This document shows, one piece after another, positions 40,324 through 48,917 of a stretch of 64,000 nucleotides of DNA (the stretch's first letter is position 1; every line of letters begins with the position of its first letter). The notes beneath the pieces were generated by a model, which saw only the letters and a list, made by a program, of their open reading frames with translations, was not told where the DNA came from and did not search any database. The position numbers and the translations under genes are program-made. The stretch comes from a virus. The DNA is taken from positions 1 to 64,000 of IMG/VR virus record IMGVR_UViG_3300025646_005482; one strand, given 5' to 3'.

Positions 40324-40718
40324 AGAATTTTATTGGCGACACAATAACACACGCCGAAAAAGGAATATTATTGTTTGTCGTATTCGGCACTATATGGGCT
40401 GCTGGTTTCGACATATTAGGTATGTTCCAACAACAAGGCAAGATGGCACTCGGTGATCTCTTCTTGCTATTCATCTACGCAGAGATTCTTGGCATGGTTG
40501 CGGCATTCTATAAGAGTGAGCGCATACCAGTATCACTGCCTCTCATCATTGCCATGACTGCGCTGACGCGTATGATCATACTACAGACGAAAGGCAATGA
40601 ACCACTCAACATCATCTATGAGTCTGCTGGCATTCTTATTCTTGCAGCTGCAGCGTATATCATGACGAAGAAAGATTACATCTCTTTGAAGAAAGGCGAT
40701 CTACGTGAGAGTCATTGA
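40311..40718 (+). CDS. psiE: PsiE-like membrane protein
   Basis: A 135-residue protein with four membrane spans. DLFLLFIYAEILGMVAAFYKSERIPVSLPL and following AMTALTRMII are the conserved core of PsiE (phosphate-starvation-inducible E): E-x-L-x-M-x-x-x-Y-x-x-S-x-R-x-P...TALTR. Its role in bacteria is unclear but it is under PhoB control there. A phage copy may relate to phosphate stress of the host. Confidence 0.8.
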   Translation: MGNLKNFIGDTITHAEKGILLFVVFGTIWAAGFDILGMFQQQGKMALGDLFLLFIYAEILGMVAAFYKSERIPVSLPLIIAMTALTRMIILQTKGNEPLNIIYESAGILILAAAAYIMTKKDYISLKKGDLRESH

Positions 40719-41190
40719 TAATATATTCAATGACCAAGAGCTTACGTTTTGTAAGCAACAATTTCAAGATGCCCTCAAAGGTGAGTGGCAAATTAACAAG
40801 TTTTTGTGGCAACCATACTTGACCGAAGGCTATGACGGGTATGTGTTGATGCAAAATGTTAGCGATAGAGTCCGTGACATTGTCTTAGAGAATGTGCAAA
40901 AACATGTACAATACAAGCAAGAACCGGGTATAATGTTCTATATGTGGAGCGAAGGTTCAGCAATCAATTGGCATCATGATGATCATGTTGATAAGGCTTG
41001 CACAATATATCTCAACAATTGGCCGATTGATCGAGGTGGTCAATTCGTTTATCGTGATGAACACAAACAAACTTTCGTTCCTATCATTGAGAATCGAATG
41101 GTTATCAATGACAATCATACCGAACACAAAGTGACACCGGTGAAAAAGAGTAAAGAGATAAGATATACACTTCAGGTATTTGGAACATGA
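40705..41190 (+). CDS. 2OG-Fe(II) oxygenase-like protein
   Basis: 161 residues from GTG 40705. SAINWHHDDHVDKACTIYLN contains the H-x-D pair, GGQFVYRDE the core turn, and HTEHKVTPVKKSKEIRYTLQ the distal His and Arg. Same superfamily as the genes at 17112, 20781 and 28401 but a separate lineage. Substrate unknown. Confidence 0.75.
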   Translation: MRVIDNIFNDQELTFCKQQFQDALKGEWQINKFLWQPYLTEGYDGYVLMQNVSDRVRDIVLENVQKHVQYKQEPGIMFYMWSEGSAINWHHDDHVDKACTIYLNNWPIDRGGQFVYRDEHKQTFVPIIENRMVINDNHTEHKVTPVKKSKEIRYTLQVFGT

Positions 41191-41744
41191 ACAGATTTAA
41201 GATTGAAAAAACACCACAGCAATGCGCTCAGTCACATTGCGACAAACACGTACCAAAGATGTACGTCGAGGAAGGACAGATGCTATCGACTGTGCATCGT
41301 CTTCTCGATGGTACTGAGGAGCGTCGACCTTCAAAGTCAGGTAAGACTATGCAACGATATTGGAAATTGCCTGACGAGCGCGAGGACGTTCTCTATGCGG
41401 CCGTACATGTAAAACATCCGTGTACACTATGGGCAATGGAAACGGCAGGTAACTATCAGTGGGCATATCAGATGTTCCTCTACCTCGGCATCGAGTACAA
41501 CTACCGCTACAACAAGTACCACAAGACAGACGAGCTTGATGGTTGGTTGTGTTATCCTCCCAGCAATATCAATCCTTCTCAAGAAGTGACTCCGATGCCA
41601 CTTGCAATGGGTGCCAATCCAGAGTGCATCAATCCTGACGACGTGATTGGTTCTTATCGTGCATTCTATCAGAAGAAGCAACATCGCTTCAATATGGTAT
41701 GGACAAAGCGGCCTGTACCTCACTGGTTCGAATACGCTGCATGA
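41187..41744 (+). CDS. Conserved phage protein (CDKHVxKM family)
   Basis: A 185-residue protein with QCAQSHCDKHVPKMYVEEGQ near the N-terminus, the signature of a widespread but uncharacterised phage family (A-x-x-H-C-D-KHV-x-KM-x-x-E-x-x-Q-x-LS). Conserved Cys/His residues hint at metal binding. GWLCYPP and PLAMGANPEC in the C-terminal half are also shared. Function unknown. Confidence 0.7.
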   Translation: MNRFKIEKTPQQCAQSHCDKHVPKMYVEEGQMLSTVHRLLDGTEERRPSKSGKTMQRYWKLPDEREDVLYAAVHVKHPCTLWAMETAGNYQWAYQMFLYLGIEYNYRYNKYHKTDELDGWLCYPPSNINPSQEVTPMPLAMGANPECINPDDVIGSYRAFYQKKQHRFNMVWTKRPVPHWFEYAA

Positions 41745-41765
41745 TAAATAGTCCTATCGATAGGA
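41743..41765 (+). promoter_or_regulatory. Late promoter box plus 14-bp palindrome over the ribosome site
   Basis: GATAAATA (41743-41750) resembles the T4 late consensus and is followed by TCCTATCGATAGGA (41752-41765), a perfect 14-bp palindrome whose right half contributes to the ribosome-binding region of the gene at 41776. The palindrome could act as an operator or hide the SD in RNA. Confidence 0.5.
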
Positions 41766-41775
41766 GATAGGATTC

Positions 41776-43119
41776 ATGGCTCTAGGCAAGCTTACACCAG
41801 CAGAACTCATCAAGAAAAATAGTAATACGGGCGAGCAGCGTATAGACATTCTCGAGAATGCTATCAAGAAAGGTGTCGCCCTTCCTCTCGTTGACGGTAG
41901 TGAAGTAGTACTCGAAAACTCTAAAGAAAACTTAGATGCGGTCGAAGGTTTCAAAACCGCTGGCAAAGCTTTCGATTTAAAAGTAAAAACTGGTCAAAGA
42001 GTTATCAAATCATCTGATATCGGCAAGTCACCTCTTTTTGGAGGAGGTATAGGCGGTGCAGGTGGTGGTACACAACAAACTGCGATCGTAGAATCAATGC
42101 AGTGTGTTTATCTGCAGGCGATGTTAGATAATCCAAATCAGAATATCGAGTTTTTCACACCGTCAGTGATGAAAAAAGCATATGCTAGGTGCGAAGTAGG
42201 TGGTACTACATTCGACGAGATTCGAGACTTTGATCCGAGTTGGCACGTATCAGCATTCTTATCTGCTGAGATCATTATCAAAAATGGTTATGTCAATAAG
42301 AATCAAGTCTTTCATCGCGATTCAAATACGATGAAGAAGATCTACGCTATGAAGAAAGAGGCATTCAAAAATTCTGGCCTTGACATTCTGACTGATGACA
42401 AGTGGAATCCCGGTGATATATGGGCAGTCGATAAAAACTTTGACGTCAGTAAGATGCGAACCCGCACTATACAAGAATACAACGAAGATATTCTAATGGC
42501 TTTTAAGAGCAGAAAATGTGTTGGTATATCATTGAAGCTAGTAAAAAGAAATGCACGTTTATCTGTATTGAACGACTCAAACGCGCGCCCATCTACACTC
42601 AAATACATAGAATCAAAGACACAAGGTCAACAACGCAATAATACTTTCTACTCTTCTAAAGGCGGTCAGATCATATATTCAGACGGCAAGATGGAGTGTA
42701 GACCAAATTCTCAGTTAGCTGTTATCAAAGCAGAGATTTTAGGCAAGACAGCGAGAGGTGGAGGTGCGAGTTGGGGCGTCATATCAGATATCGTCAAAGA
42801 TGTTGCTAATATAACATTGCCCAATAACTCTGCTATCGTTAACGCAGCAAAAGCAATGAAGCGCGGTGATAAGACAGCGATCAATAAGTTCTGGTTAGAT
42901 GCTAAATTAATTAACAGCAATATCAAAGAAGCAGAATTTAAAGATCAAGTCCCAAAATGTGAGTTAGATTGGATACACGGTAAATATGGTGTATGTACTT
43001 TGTTGAGTACTTTGCAAAGAACAAAAGGTGCTAAAGCAAACGAGATAGTTAACTCTATTCACAACTATGCTGGTAGTCAATCAAAATTATCCAGTGTATA
43101 TGTTAAGGTTTACGAATGA
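41776..43119 (+). CDS. Late-region protein of unknown function
   Basis: A 447-residue soluble protein with a Gly-rich linker (FGGGIGGAGGGTQQ, about residue 88). The rest is basic alpha/beta with YFESKTQGQQRN-like and GVSLKLVKR-like segments (ECVGISLKLVKRNARLS region near 250) reminiscent of nuclease or structural proteins, but I do not recognise the family. Placed behind a late promoter box and coupled (4-nt overlap) to the ligase-like gene, so it may be packaged or act with it. Confidence 0.6.
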   Translation: MALGKLTPAELIKKNSNTGEQRIDILENAIKKGVALPLVDGSEVVLENSKENLDAVEGFKTAGKAFDLKVKTGQRVIKSSDIGKSPLFGGGIGGAGGGTQQTAIVESMQCVYLQAMLDNPNQNIEFFTPSVMKKAYARCEVGGTTFDEIRDFDPSWHVSAFLSAEIIIKNGYVNKNQVFHRDSNTMKKIYAMKKEAFKNSGLDILTDDKWNPGDIWAVDKNFDVSKMRTRTIQEYNEDILMAFKSRKCVGISLKLVKRNARLSVLNDSNARPSTLKYIESKTQGQQRNNTFYSSKGGQIIYSDGKMECRPNSQLAVIKAEILGKTARGGGASWGVISDIVKDVANITLPNNSAIVNAAKAMKRGDKTAINKFWLDAKLINSNIKEAEFKDQVPKCELDWIHGKYGVCTLLSTLQRTKGAKANEIVNSIHNYAGSQSKLSSVYVKVYE

Positions 43120-44345
43120 AAAAGTTTGATAAGTATATAGTAGAAGCTAAAAATACACACATGGAACATGTGGAGGATCTGATATTCAATGAAGGCGTGG
43201 TTGGTACTAGAAAGGCTATTAATTTCTTACGTGATCTCAGAGATATGCTTGCTGGTAGCAGCAAAAGTAGAATCTCTCGCACCGTTAAATGGGACGGCGC
43301 TCCGGCTGTATTCGCGGGCATTGATCCATCAGACGGAAAGTTTTTCGTCGCTAAAAAGGGAGTATTCAATAAGAATCCTAAAGTCTATAAGACTCCCGCT
43401 GACGTTAAGGCTGATACTAGCGGGGATCTCCAGGCTAAACTACTTGTATCACTCGCCGAATTTAGTAAACTCGGAATCAAAAAAGGTGTATATCAAGGAG
43501 ACTTGATGTTCACAGGCAACGATGTGAAGAAAGAGGATATCGATGGTCAGTCTTATTATACTTTCCAACCTAATACTATTGTTTACGCTGTTCCTGTGGA
43601 CAGTAATCTTGGACGACAGATCGCTCGCGCGAAGATCGGCATCGTATGGCATACCACTTACACTGGTAATTCTTTTGAGTCTATGTCTGCTAGTTTTGGA
43701 AAAGACATCGCTTCTACCTTTAATAATGTAGCAAGCATTTGGCAGACAGACGCCACATATAGAGATGAATCAGGTCGTGCTACATTCACCGAGAAAGAAA
43801 CAGAACAAGTCACAAATTTACTTGCTTCTGTTGGTCGTGTATTCAATAGTACGCCAGCCGATCTCATTAACTATTGGCATGAAAATCCTAAGTTACTCGA
43901 GCTCGTGAAGATATTCAATAATAGTTACGTACGTCAAGGAAAGAGAATTAATCCTCGGACACATACACAAGCATTCATGAACTGGATGACAGATAGATAT
44001 AAGAAAGAAATGGATAAAGTGAAGACTCCTGCCGCGAAAGCAAAGAAGAAGGCAGAGATGAAAGAGACAATGAGAATATTCAGTAAGTTCAACAAAGGTC
44101 AGATTCAGAATGTGTGGACGCTGATGGTACTTCTGTCGGACGCCAAACAGATGATTATAAATAAAATGAATCAAGCTGGTTCACTACGTACATTCTTGCG
44201 AACACGCAACGGATTTAAAGTGACAGCACCAGAGGGTTTCTGCGCTATCGACCACCTCAGCAATGATGCAGTGAAGATAGTAGACAGAATGGAATTTAGT
44301 AAAGCAAACTTTAGTCCCGATATTATTAAGGGTTGGCAAAGATAA
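43116..44345 (+). CDS. Ligase/nucleotidyltransferase-like protein (DUF6267-like)
   Basis: A 409-residue protein. VKWDGAPAVFAGID (57-70) matches motif I K-x-DG of ATP-dependent nucleic-acid ligases, with Lys58 the candidate adenylation site, followed by GKFFVAKKGVFNKNPKV and GVYQGDLMFT (motif III/IV-like). The family is known to me as DUF6267 of T4-like marine phages. The N-terminus MKKFDKYIVEAK resembles the T4 capsid-targeting sequence MKTYQEFIAEA, so the protein may travel in the virion. Ligase chemistry is inferred from motif I only. Confidence 0.65.
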   Translation: MKKFDKYIVEAKNTHMEHVEDLIFNEGVVGTRKAINFLRDLRDMLAGSSKSRISRTVKWDGAPAVFAGIDPSDGKFFVAKKGVFNKNPKVYKTPADVKADTSGDLQAKLLVSLAEFSKLGIKKGVYQGDLMFTGNDVKKEDIDGQSYYTFQPNTIVYAVPVDSNLGRQIARAKIGIVWHTTYTGNSFESMSASFGKDIASTFNNVASIWQTDATYRDESGRATFTEKETEQVTNLLASVGRVFNSTPADLINYWHENPKLLELVKIFNNSYVRQGKRINPRTHTQAFMNWMTDRYKKEMDKVKTPAAKAKKKAEMKETMRIFSKFNKGQIQNVWTLMVLLSDAKQMIINKMNQAGSLRTFLRTRNGFKVTAPEGFCAIDHLSNDAVKIVDRMEFSKANFSPDIIKGWQR

Positions 44346-44349
44346 CAAA

Positions 44350-45051
44350 ATGATTGATATAGTATGTTTTAAGTGGGGTGACAAGTTCGGTCCAGCATAT
44401 GTAAATAGACTAGCTGCAGCGATTGAAAGACATGTGACTGTTCCGCATCGTTTTATTTGCTATACTGATAATCCTTATGGTGTGAAATGCGAAACACGCC
44501 CATTCATCACCAATCTCCCGTATTGGTGGTACATCATCGGTCTAACTAATCCAGACCACGATCATTCAGAAAAAACAATCTATATGGATCTCGATACTAT
44601 CATCACCAAAAACATTGATGATATCGTATCTCTTGACGTGCCATTTGCAACTATCAGTGATTTCTATGCCACTAGCGGATTACAAACTGCTTATATTATG
44701 TGGAATAAGGAAGTAGGTAAAAAGATCTGGGACTTTTTCACAAGCAAATATCAGCCAGAAGATTATGAAAAGCTATGTAGATCTGCAACAGGTGGCACTA
44801 ATAAATTCTTAGAGGAATGTATGGGTGTCAGACGACTAAATAAAAATCCAAATGCTGGTGTCCCAGGTGTGGTAGTCAACAGATTACAAGATCATTTTCC
44901 TGGTAGTTGCATCAGTTATAAAGTTCATGTAGTAAAACAAAACATGCAAACATTACCTGACAACACACGAATGGTATTTTTCCATGGTAAACCAATGCCT
45001 CATGAAGTAAAAGCAGATTGGATGAACGAACATTGGAGAGATTTACCTTGA
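44350..45051 (+). CDS. Glycosyltransferase
   Basis: A 233-residue protein with YMDLDTIITKNIDD (D-L-D, nucleotide-sugar site) after a Rossmann-like N-terminus (DIVCFKWGDKFGPAYVNRL), and MVFFHGKPMPHEV at the C-terminus. The HG-x-P-x-P motif is typical of this phage/host LPS-type group. First of six clustered sugar genes. Confidence 0.8.
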   Translation: MIDIVCFKWGDKFGPAYVNRLAAAIERHVTVPHRFICYTDNPYGVKCETRPFITNLPYWWYIIGLTNPDHDHSEKTIYMDLDTIITKNIDDIVSLDVPFATISDFYATSGLQTAYIMWNKEVGKKIWDFFTSKYQPEDYEKLCRSATGGTNKFLEECMGVRRLNKNPNAGVPGVVVNRLQDHFPGSCISYKVHVVKQNMQTLPDNTRMVFFHGKPMPHEVKADWMNEHWRDLP

Positions 45052-45971
45052 AAGTTATAACAAGCGCAACTCCTGAATTTTTGCCTGGTGTACAAGCACT
45101 CAGAAATAGTTTGAAGATTCATCATCCCGATGCAGAGTTATGGTGTTTTTACTATTCAAAAGGTCAAGATGTCGAATTACCGACTGATGTAAATTACATA
45201 CACGAAGCAAAGCACTTAGGTCCACTCATCGATGATGGTAAAACATTTAGACACGGTTTACCACTCGGACCTGACATGTACGCACGTATTTTAATACCCA
45301 ACTATTTTGATTCTGGTCGTGTATTCTATGTTGATGCTGATTGTCTGATACTCAACGATATATCAGAATTGTGGACGATGGATTTACAGGGTTATCCAAC
45401 TGCTTGCGTATATAGACCAGATATTGGATGGCATGCTGGTGGTAGAGAATGGACGATGGCGTCCGGTACTTTCCTTTGTGATGTAGAAGCCTGGAAACTT
45501 TTTAGGTTGATTACTGATAGAAAACACCATGAAGGTCTGACTGAATACATGTATGACGTGATGGAATATGATGCACAAGAACTAAAAAGATTCAATCTAA
45601 ATGTAGAGAGCGTAATGAGTTATGCTCATGATGGAAAATTTTTGCACCTCGATGCAGCATATCAAAATCTGACATATTATGGTTGTTTGGTCAAAGATGA
45701 TAAAGTAGCACATTATGCAGGTCCCAAACCATGGTTAATCGAAGATCATACTGATAAGAATCGTGATGTCAATTATAGAGAATTGTGGTTAGCATATTAT
45801 GATAAAGATTTAGAGATGATCAAGAAATTGACAGACGAGCTACCACAAGCTCGAGCTCAAAATGCTATGACAAAAGCAAATCGAAATCATAGACCATTTT
45901 TGTCGAACGAACAATTAGAAAAAGTCAACAACAGATTTTTAGAAATCTATAATAGAGTACAAGGAAAATAA
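45048..45971 (+). CDS. Glycosyltransferase family 8-like
   Basis: 307 residues from TTG 45048 (overlapping the previous stop, GGAG upstream). RILIPNYFDSGRVFYVDADCL carries the D-x-D motif of GT8, DLQGYPTACVYRPD the following loop, and HLDAAYQNLTYYG plus VAHYAGPKPWL the C-terminal H-x-x-G-x-x-KPW metal motif. A retaining galactosyl- or glucosyltransferase fold. Confidence 0.85.
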   Translation: MKVITSATPEFLPGVQALRNSLKIHHPDAELWCFYYSKGQDVELPTDVNYIHEAKHLGPLIDDGKTFRHGLPLGPDMYARILIPNYFDSGRVFYVDADCLILNDISELWTMDLQGYPTACVYRPDIGWHAGGREWTMASGTFLCDVEAWKLFRLITDRKHHEGLTEYMYDVMEYDAQELKRFNLNVESVMSYAHDGKFLHLDAAYQNLTYYGCLVKDDKVAHYAGPKPWLIEDHTDKNRDVNYRELWLAYYDKDLEMIKKLTDELPQARAQNAMTKANRNHRPFLSNEQLEKVNNRFLEIYNRVQGK

Positions 45972-45972
45972 T

Positions 45973-46887
45973 ATGAAAATTTTAGTTACAGGCGGTGCAG
46001 GCTTTATCGGTCAATACACCGTAGAAAAATGTATCGAAAGAGGTCATGAGCCATTTATCTTTGATCACTATGATCGCAAAGAAGAATATCCTTGTCCTGT
46101 TATTCTGGGAGATGTACGCGATGACGTAGCAGTCACAGAGGCGATGGCACATGCTGATGCTTGGATTCACCTCGCTGCCGTTCTCGGTACACAAGAAACA
46201 GTATTCAATCCACGACCTGCCGCACAGTCAAATCTGATGGGCGGTTTGAATATGCTCGAAGCTGCAGTTCAGTATGATTTGCCTGGTACCTACATCGGTG
46301 TAGGTAATCATTGGATGAACAACACATATTCTATCACGAAGACAATGATTGAACGATTCATTGATATGTACAATAAGAATCGTGGCACTCGTGTCAACAT
46401 CGTACGTGCAATGAATGCATACGGACCTCGCCAGCGACCCGTTGCTCCGTGGGGTTGTAGTAAAGTACGTAAGATTACACCATCATTTGCATGCCGCGCG
46501 CTGTCAGGTATGGACGTAGAGGTCTATGGTGACGGTCAGCAAGTATCTGATATGTGTTGGGTTGGTGATGTTGCACATGCTTTGGTTGTTGCGACCGAAA
46601 AAGCTGCAGCCGGTACTATTTTTCCTGAAGCTGTTGAAGTTGGACCTGAGATCAATAGCACTGTTCAAGAAGTTGCCGAATTGATCATTAGTCTAGCTGG
46701 CACTGACGCCAAATTGGTAAATCTACCAATGAGACCAGGCGAAATCGCTGGTTCCACTGTTGCTGCTGATGTTAACACTCTGCGATACGTGGATATGTCT
46801 GTCGATGATTTGATGCCTCTTGAAGAAGGTATGAAACAAACAGTTGAGTTTTTCAGAGAGTTAGTTGCGCAGACGAATGATTCCTAA
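45973..46887 (+). CDS. NAD(P)-dependent nucleotide-sugar epimerase/dehydratase
   Basis: A 304-residue extended-SDR protein. LVTGGAGFIGQYTVEKC is the NAD-binding loop, GDVRDD and HLAAVLGTQ follow, and YSITKT (about 119-124) is the catalytic Y-x-x-x-K. NAYGPRQRP and VGDVAHAL are typical of sugar epimerases. It interconverts or modifies an NDP-sugar for the adjacent transferases. Confidence 0.88.
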   Translation: MKILVTGGAGFIGQYTVEKCIERGHEPFIFDHYDRKEEYPCPVILGDVRDDVAVTEAMAHADAWIHLAAVLGTQETVFNPRPAAQSNLMGGLNMLEAAVQYDLPGTYIGVGNHWMNNTYSITKTMIERFIDMYNKNRGTRVNIVRAMNAYGPRQRPVAPWGCSKVRKITPSFACRALSGMDVEVYGDGQQVSDMCWVGDVAHALVVATEKAAAGTIFPEAVEVGPEINSTVQEVAELIISLAGTDAKLVNLPMRPGEIAGSTVAADVNTLRYVDMSVDDLMPLEEGMKQTVEFFRELVAQTNDS

Positions 46888-47425
46888 TGGTTCTATCAGT
46901 GTAGTAGGTAATTCGCAAAGTCTTTTTGGCAAGGGTTATGGACCTCAAATCGATCAACATACTACTATTCGTTTTAATCATATACCGTCTCTCGACCCTG
47001 TACATCAGGGAGTCAGATGGGATTACATGGCGACAAGTAATCCGAGAGAAATAAAGAAATGGAATAACCACGACGGTGAATTACCATTTAAAAATTTCTT
47101 TTTTACACCATGGGCAGCATCTGAAGAGAGACATCACAATGCTCGTAAATGGCAGACACCGATGTATGCTACACCGAGAGAGGTATGGGAAGAAGTTCAA
47201 CAAATAACTAAAGCTCGACCATCAACCGGCATTTTAGTACTTTATACGTTGTATAAATTGGGTTTAGAAGACGTTCATATATTTGGTTTTGATTGGAAAG
47301 CAACACCAACATATTATAATGATCCGATAAAAGAAAAAGGTGAAAGCAAAATGCATGATTATGTTGACGAACGTAAGATATGTATGGAGCTGATCAGTAA
47401 AAACAATTGGAAGTATCATGTGTGA
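46877..47425 (+). CDS. Sialyltransferase-like protein (GT29-like)
   Basis: 182 residues from ATG 46877. SISVVGNSQSLFGKGYGPQI with TTIRFNHI matches the L-sialylmotif pattern (VVGNS-x-x-L...G-x-x-ID...V-x-RFN), and TGILVLYTLYKLGLEDVHIFGF the S-motif region. GT29-type domains use CMP-sialic acid in animals; similar bacterial and phage domains may use other sugars. Confidence 0.7.
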   Translation: MIPNGSISVVGNSQSLFGKGYGPQIDQHTTIRFNHIPSLDPVHQGVRWDYMATSNPREIKKWNNHDGELPFKNFFFTPWAASEERHHNARKWQTPMYATPREVWEEVQQITKARPSTGILVLYTLYKLGLEDVHIFGFDWKATPTYYNDPIKEKGESKMHDYVDERKICMELISKNNWKYHV

Positions 47426-48105
47426 AAACCTATATACTCTATCACAATCATCCTAAATCTATCCAGTATTCGAAAGAAGCAGCCAAAAGTTGTGATGATT
47501 TAGGAATACCGTACGAATTGTTTGAGGGTTATGGTAATATCATGTCTGCAGACGCTGCAAGAGATTTAGGTGTAATATCTGATCCAAATATCAAAGACAA
47601 ATATGACATTAATCATACTAGAAATAAAGCATCGTTATGCAGTCTGAGTCATGCCGCAATATGGAAAAAAATGGCTGAAGAAGAGCATGATGCAATCATA
47701 CTTGAACACGATGCTATCATGCTGTATAAATTTGAATTGAATATACCAGAAGGAGAAATTGTACAGCTGGGATATAAGGTAAATAATATAAAATCGTATG
47801 ATCATTTAGCTGCAGGTAAACCAAAAAATTTAACAGCAATTACGACTCACTGTGGTTCACATGCATATGCGTTAACTCATGGTTCAGCTAAAATATTGTG
47901 GGAAGGTGTAAAACACAGAAAAGGAACAGGCTGCATAGATCAACATGTTATGCAAACTAAAAAGTATAGACAGAATTTAAGCATGAGTATTGCTGATCCT
48001 ATCTGTGCTTTAGGTTGGTTGAGAGAATCAACGATCTGGAATAAAGCTTCAAGGACAAATAAAACATTTATATCCAGTTTTGGAAATTATTATGAAAGCA
48101 AATAG
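47422..48105 (+). CDS. Glycosyltransferase family 25-like, paralogue 1
   Basis: 227 residues from GTG 47422. CSLSHAAIWKKMAEEEHDAIILEHDA is the GT25 core (S-H-x-x-x-W...ILEDDA), and CGSHAYALTHGSAK the acceptor-side motif. GT25 enzymes add galactose in LPS synthesis. Next gene is a clear paralogue. Confidence 0.8.
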   Translation: MKTYILYHNHPKSIQYSKEAAKSCDDLGIPYELFEGYGNIMSADAARDLGVISDPNIKDKYDINHTRNKASLCSLSHAAIWKKMAEEEHDAIILEHDAIMLYKFELNIPEGEIVQLGYKVNNIKSYDHLAAGKPKNLTAITTHCGSHAYALTHGSAKILWEGVKHRKGTGCIDQHVMQTKKYRQNLSMSIADPICALGWLRESTIWNKASRTNKTFISSFGNYYESK

Positions 48106-48847
48106 AGCATATATTTTAAAAACAAATCATGTCAAATCAACAGAGTATGCCGCTGATGTAGCGAGATCATGTGATGATATCGGATTGAAATATGAATATG
48201 TCAATTGGTATCAAGGTCTGCCTGACGAGGCGTGGGCAAATACAGGAGTGGCTAAACCTCCAAAAATAAGTGGTAGTCCTGCAGCTCAATGTTGTTTTAG
48301 TGGTCATTTGGCTATTTGGAAAAAGATTTTAGATAGTGGAGAAGCTGGCATCGTACTAGAACATGATGGTATGATGCTTCATTATCCTGATATCGACATA
48401 TTAGATGATTTCATCGTTCTGATGGGATATAAACTAAGAGATCCAAATCAATATGATCATAAGTTAGCAGGACCTCCTGTCGAGATTGTTGATGTGAAAG
48501 GTGCGGGTCATGAGGGTTCACACGCGTATGCGCTAACACCACACACAGCAGATCGACTTATCAATGAAGTATTAGAACAAGGCGCATCAGGCGCCATCGA
48601 TAATAGATACTTTTTAAAATCTAGAAAATCAAAGATAGGTTTGAAGATTATGTCGCCTACACCTGCTATCGGCTGGATTCGTGATTCTACTATTCAATCA
48701 AGAGGTCATTCAGCTGATCGTAATTACGAATTCATAGAAAGTTTTCAAAAATATTTTAATAAAGGTCAGAATCCACAACAGCCCAATCGTAAAAAAGTTC
48801 CTGATGGACATATGAATGCTATGGCTGGGAGTTCTTCACTTTCATAA
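48092..48847 (+). CDS. Glycosyltransferase family 25-like, paralogue 2
   Basis: 251 residues from ATG 48092. CCFSGHLAIWKKILDSGEAG followed by VLEHDGMML and EGSHAYALTPHTADRL line up with the upstream protein, including the ending SPTPAIGWIRDSTI versus DPICALGWLRESTI. A recent tandem duplication with divergence. Last gene before the late promoter at 48851. Confidence 0.8.
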   Translation: MKANRAYILKTNHVKSTEYAADVARSCDDIGLKYEYVNWYQGLPDEAWANTGVAKPPKISGSPAAQCCFSGHLAIWKKILDSGEAGIVLEHDGMMLHYPDIDILDDFIVLMGYKLRDPNQYDHKLAGPPVEIVDVKGAGHEGSHAYALTPHTADRLINEVLEQGASGAIDNRYFLKSRKSKIGLKIMSPTPAIGWIRDSTIQSRGHSADRNYEFIESFQKYFNKGQNPQQPNRKKVPDGHMNAMAGSSSLS

Positions 48848-48850
48848 TTG

Positions 48851-48858
48851 TATAAATA
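48851..48858 (+). promoter_or_regulatory. T4-type late promoter (TATAAATA)
   Basis: TATAAATA, the exact T4 late consensus, in the 70-bp gap before the gene at 48918. The best late promoter in the window, implying a gp55/gp33-type late transcription system. Confidence 0.75.
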
Positions 48859-48917
48859 CCAGTAGAAGTTAGGCTGCGGCAGACCTTCGTATAACGGATA
48901 AGGCTAAGGCAATCTCC

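Noticed and set aside
44156-44163. TATAAATA inside the ligase-like gene upstream of the sugar cassette
   Set aside because: Within coding sequence and about 190 nt from the next start; could be real but nothing distinguishes it from chance.
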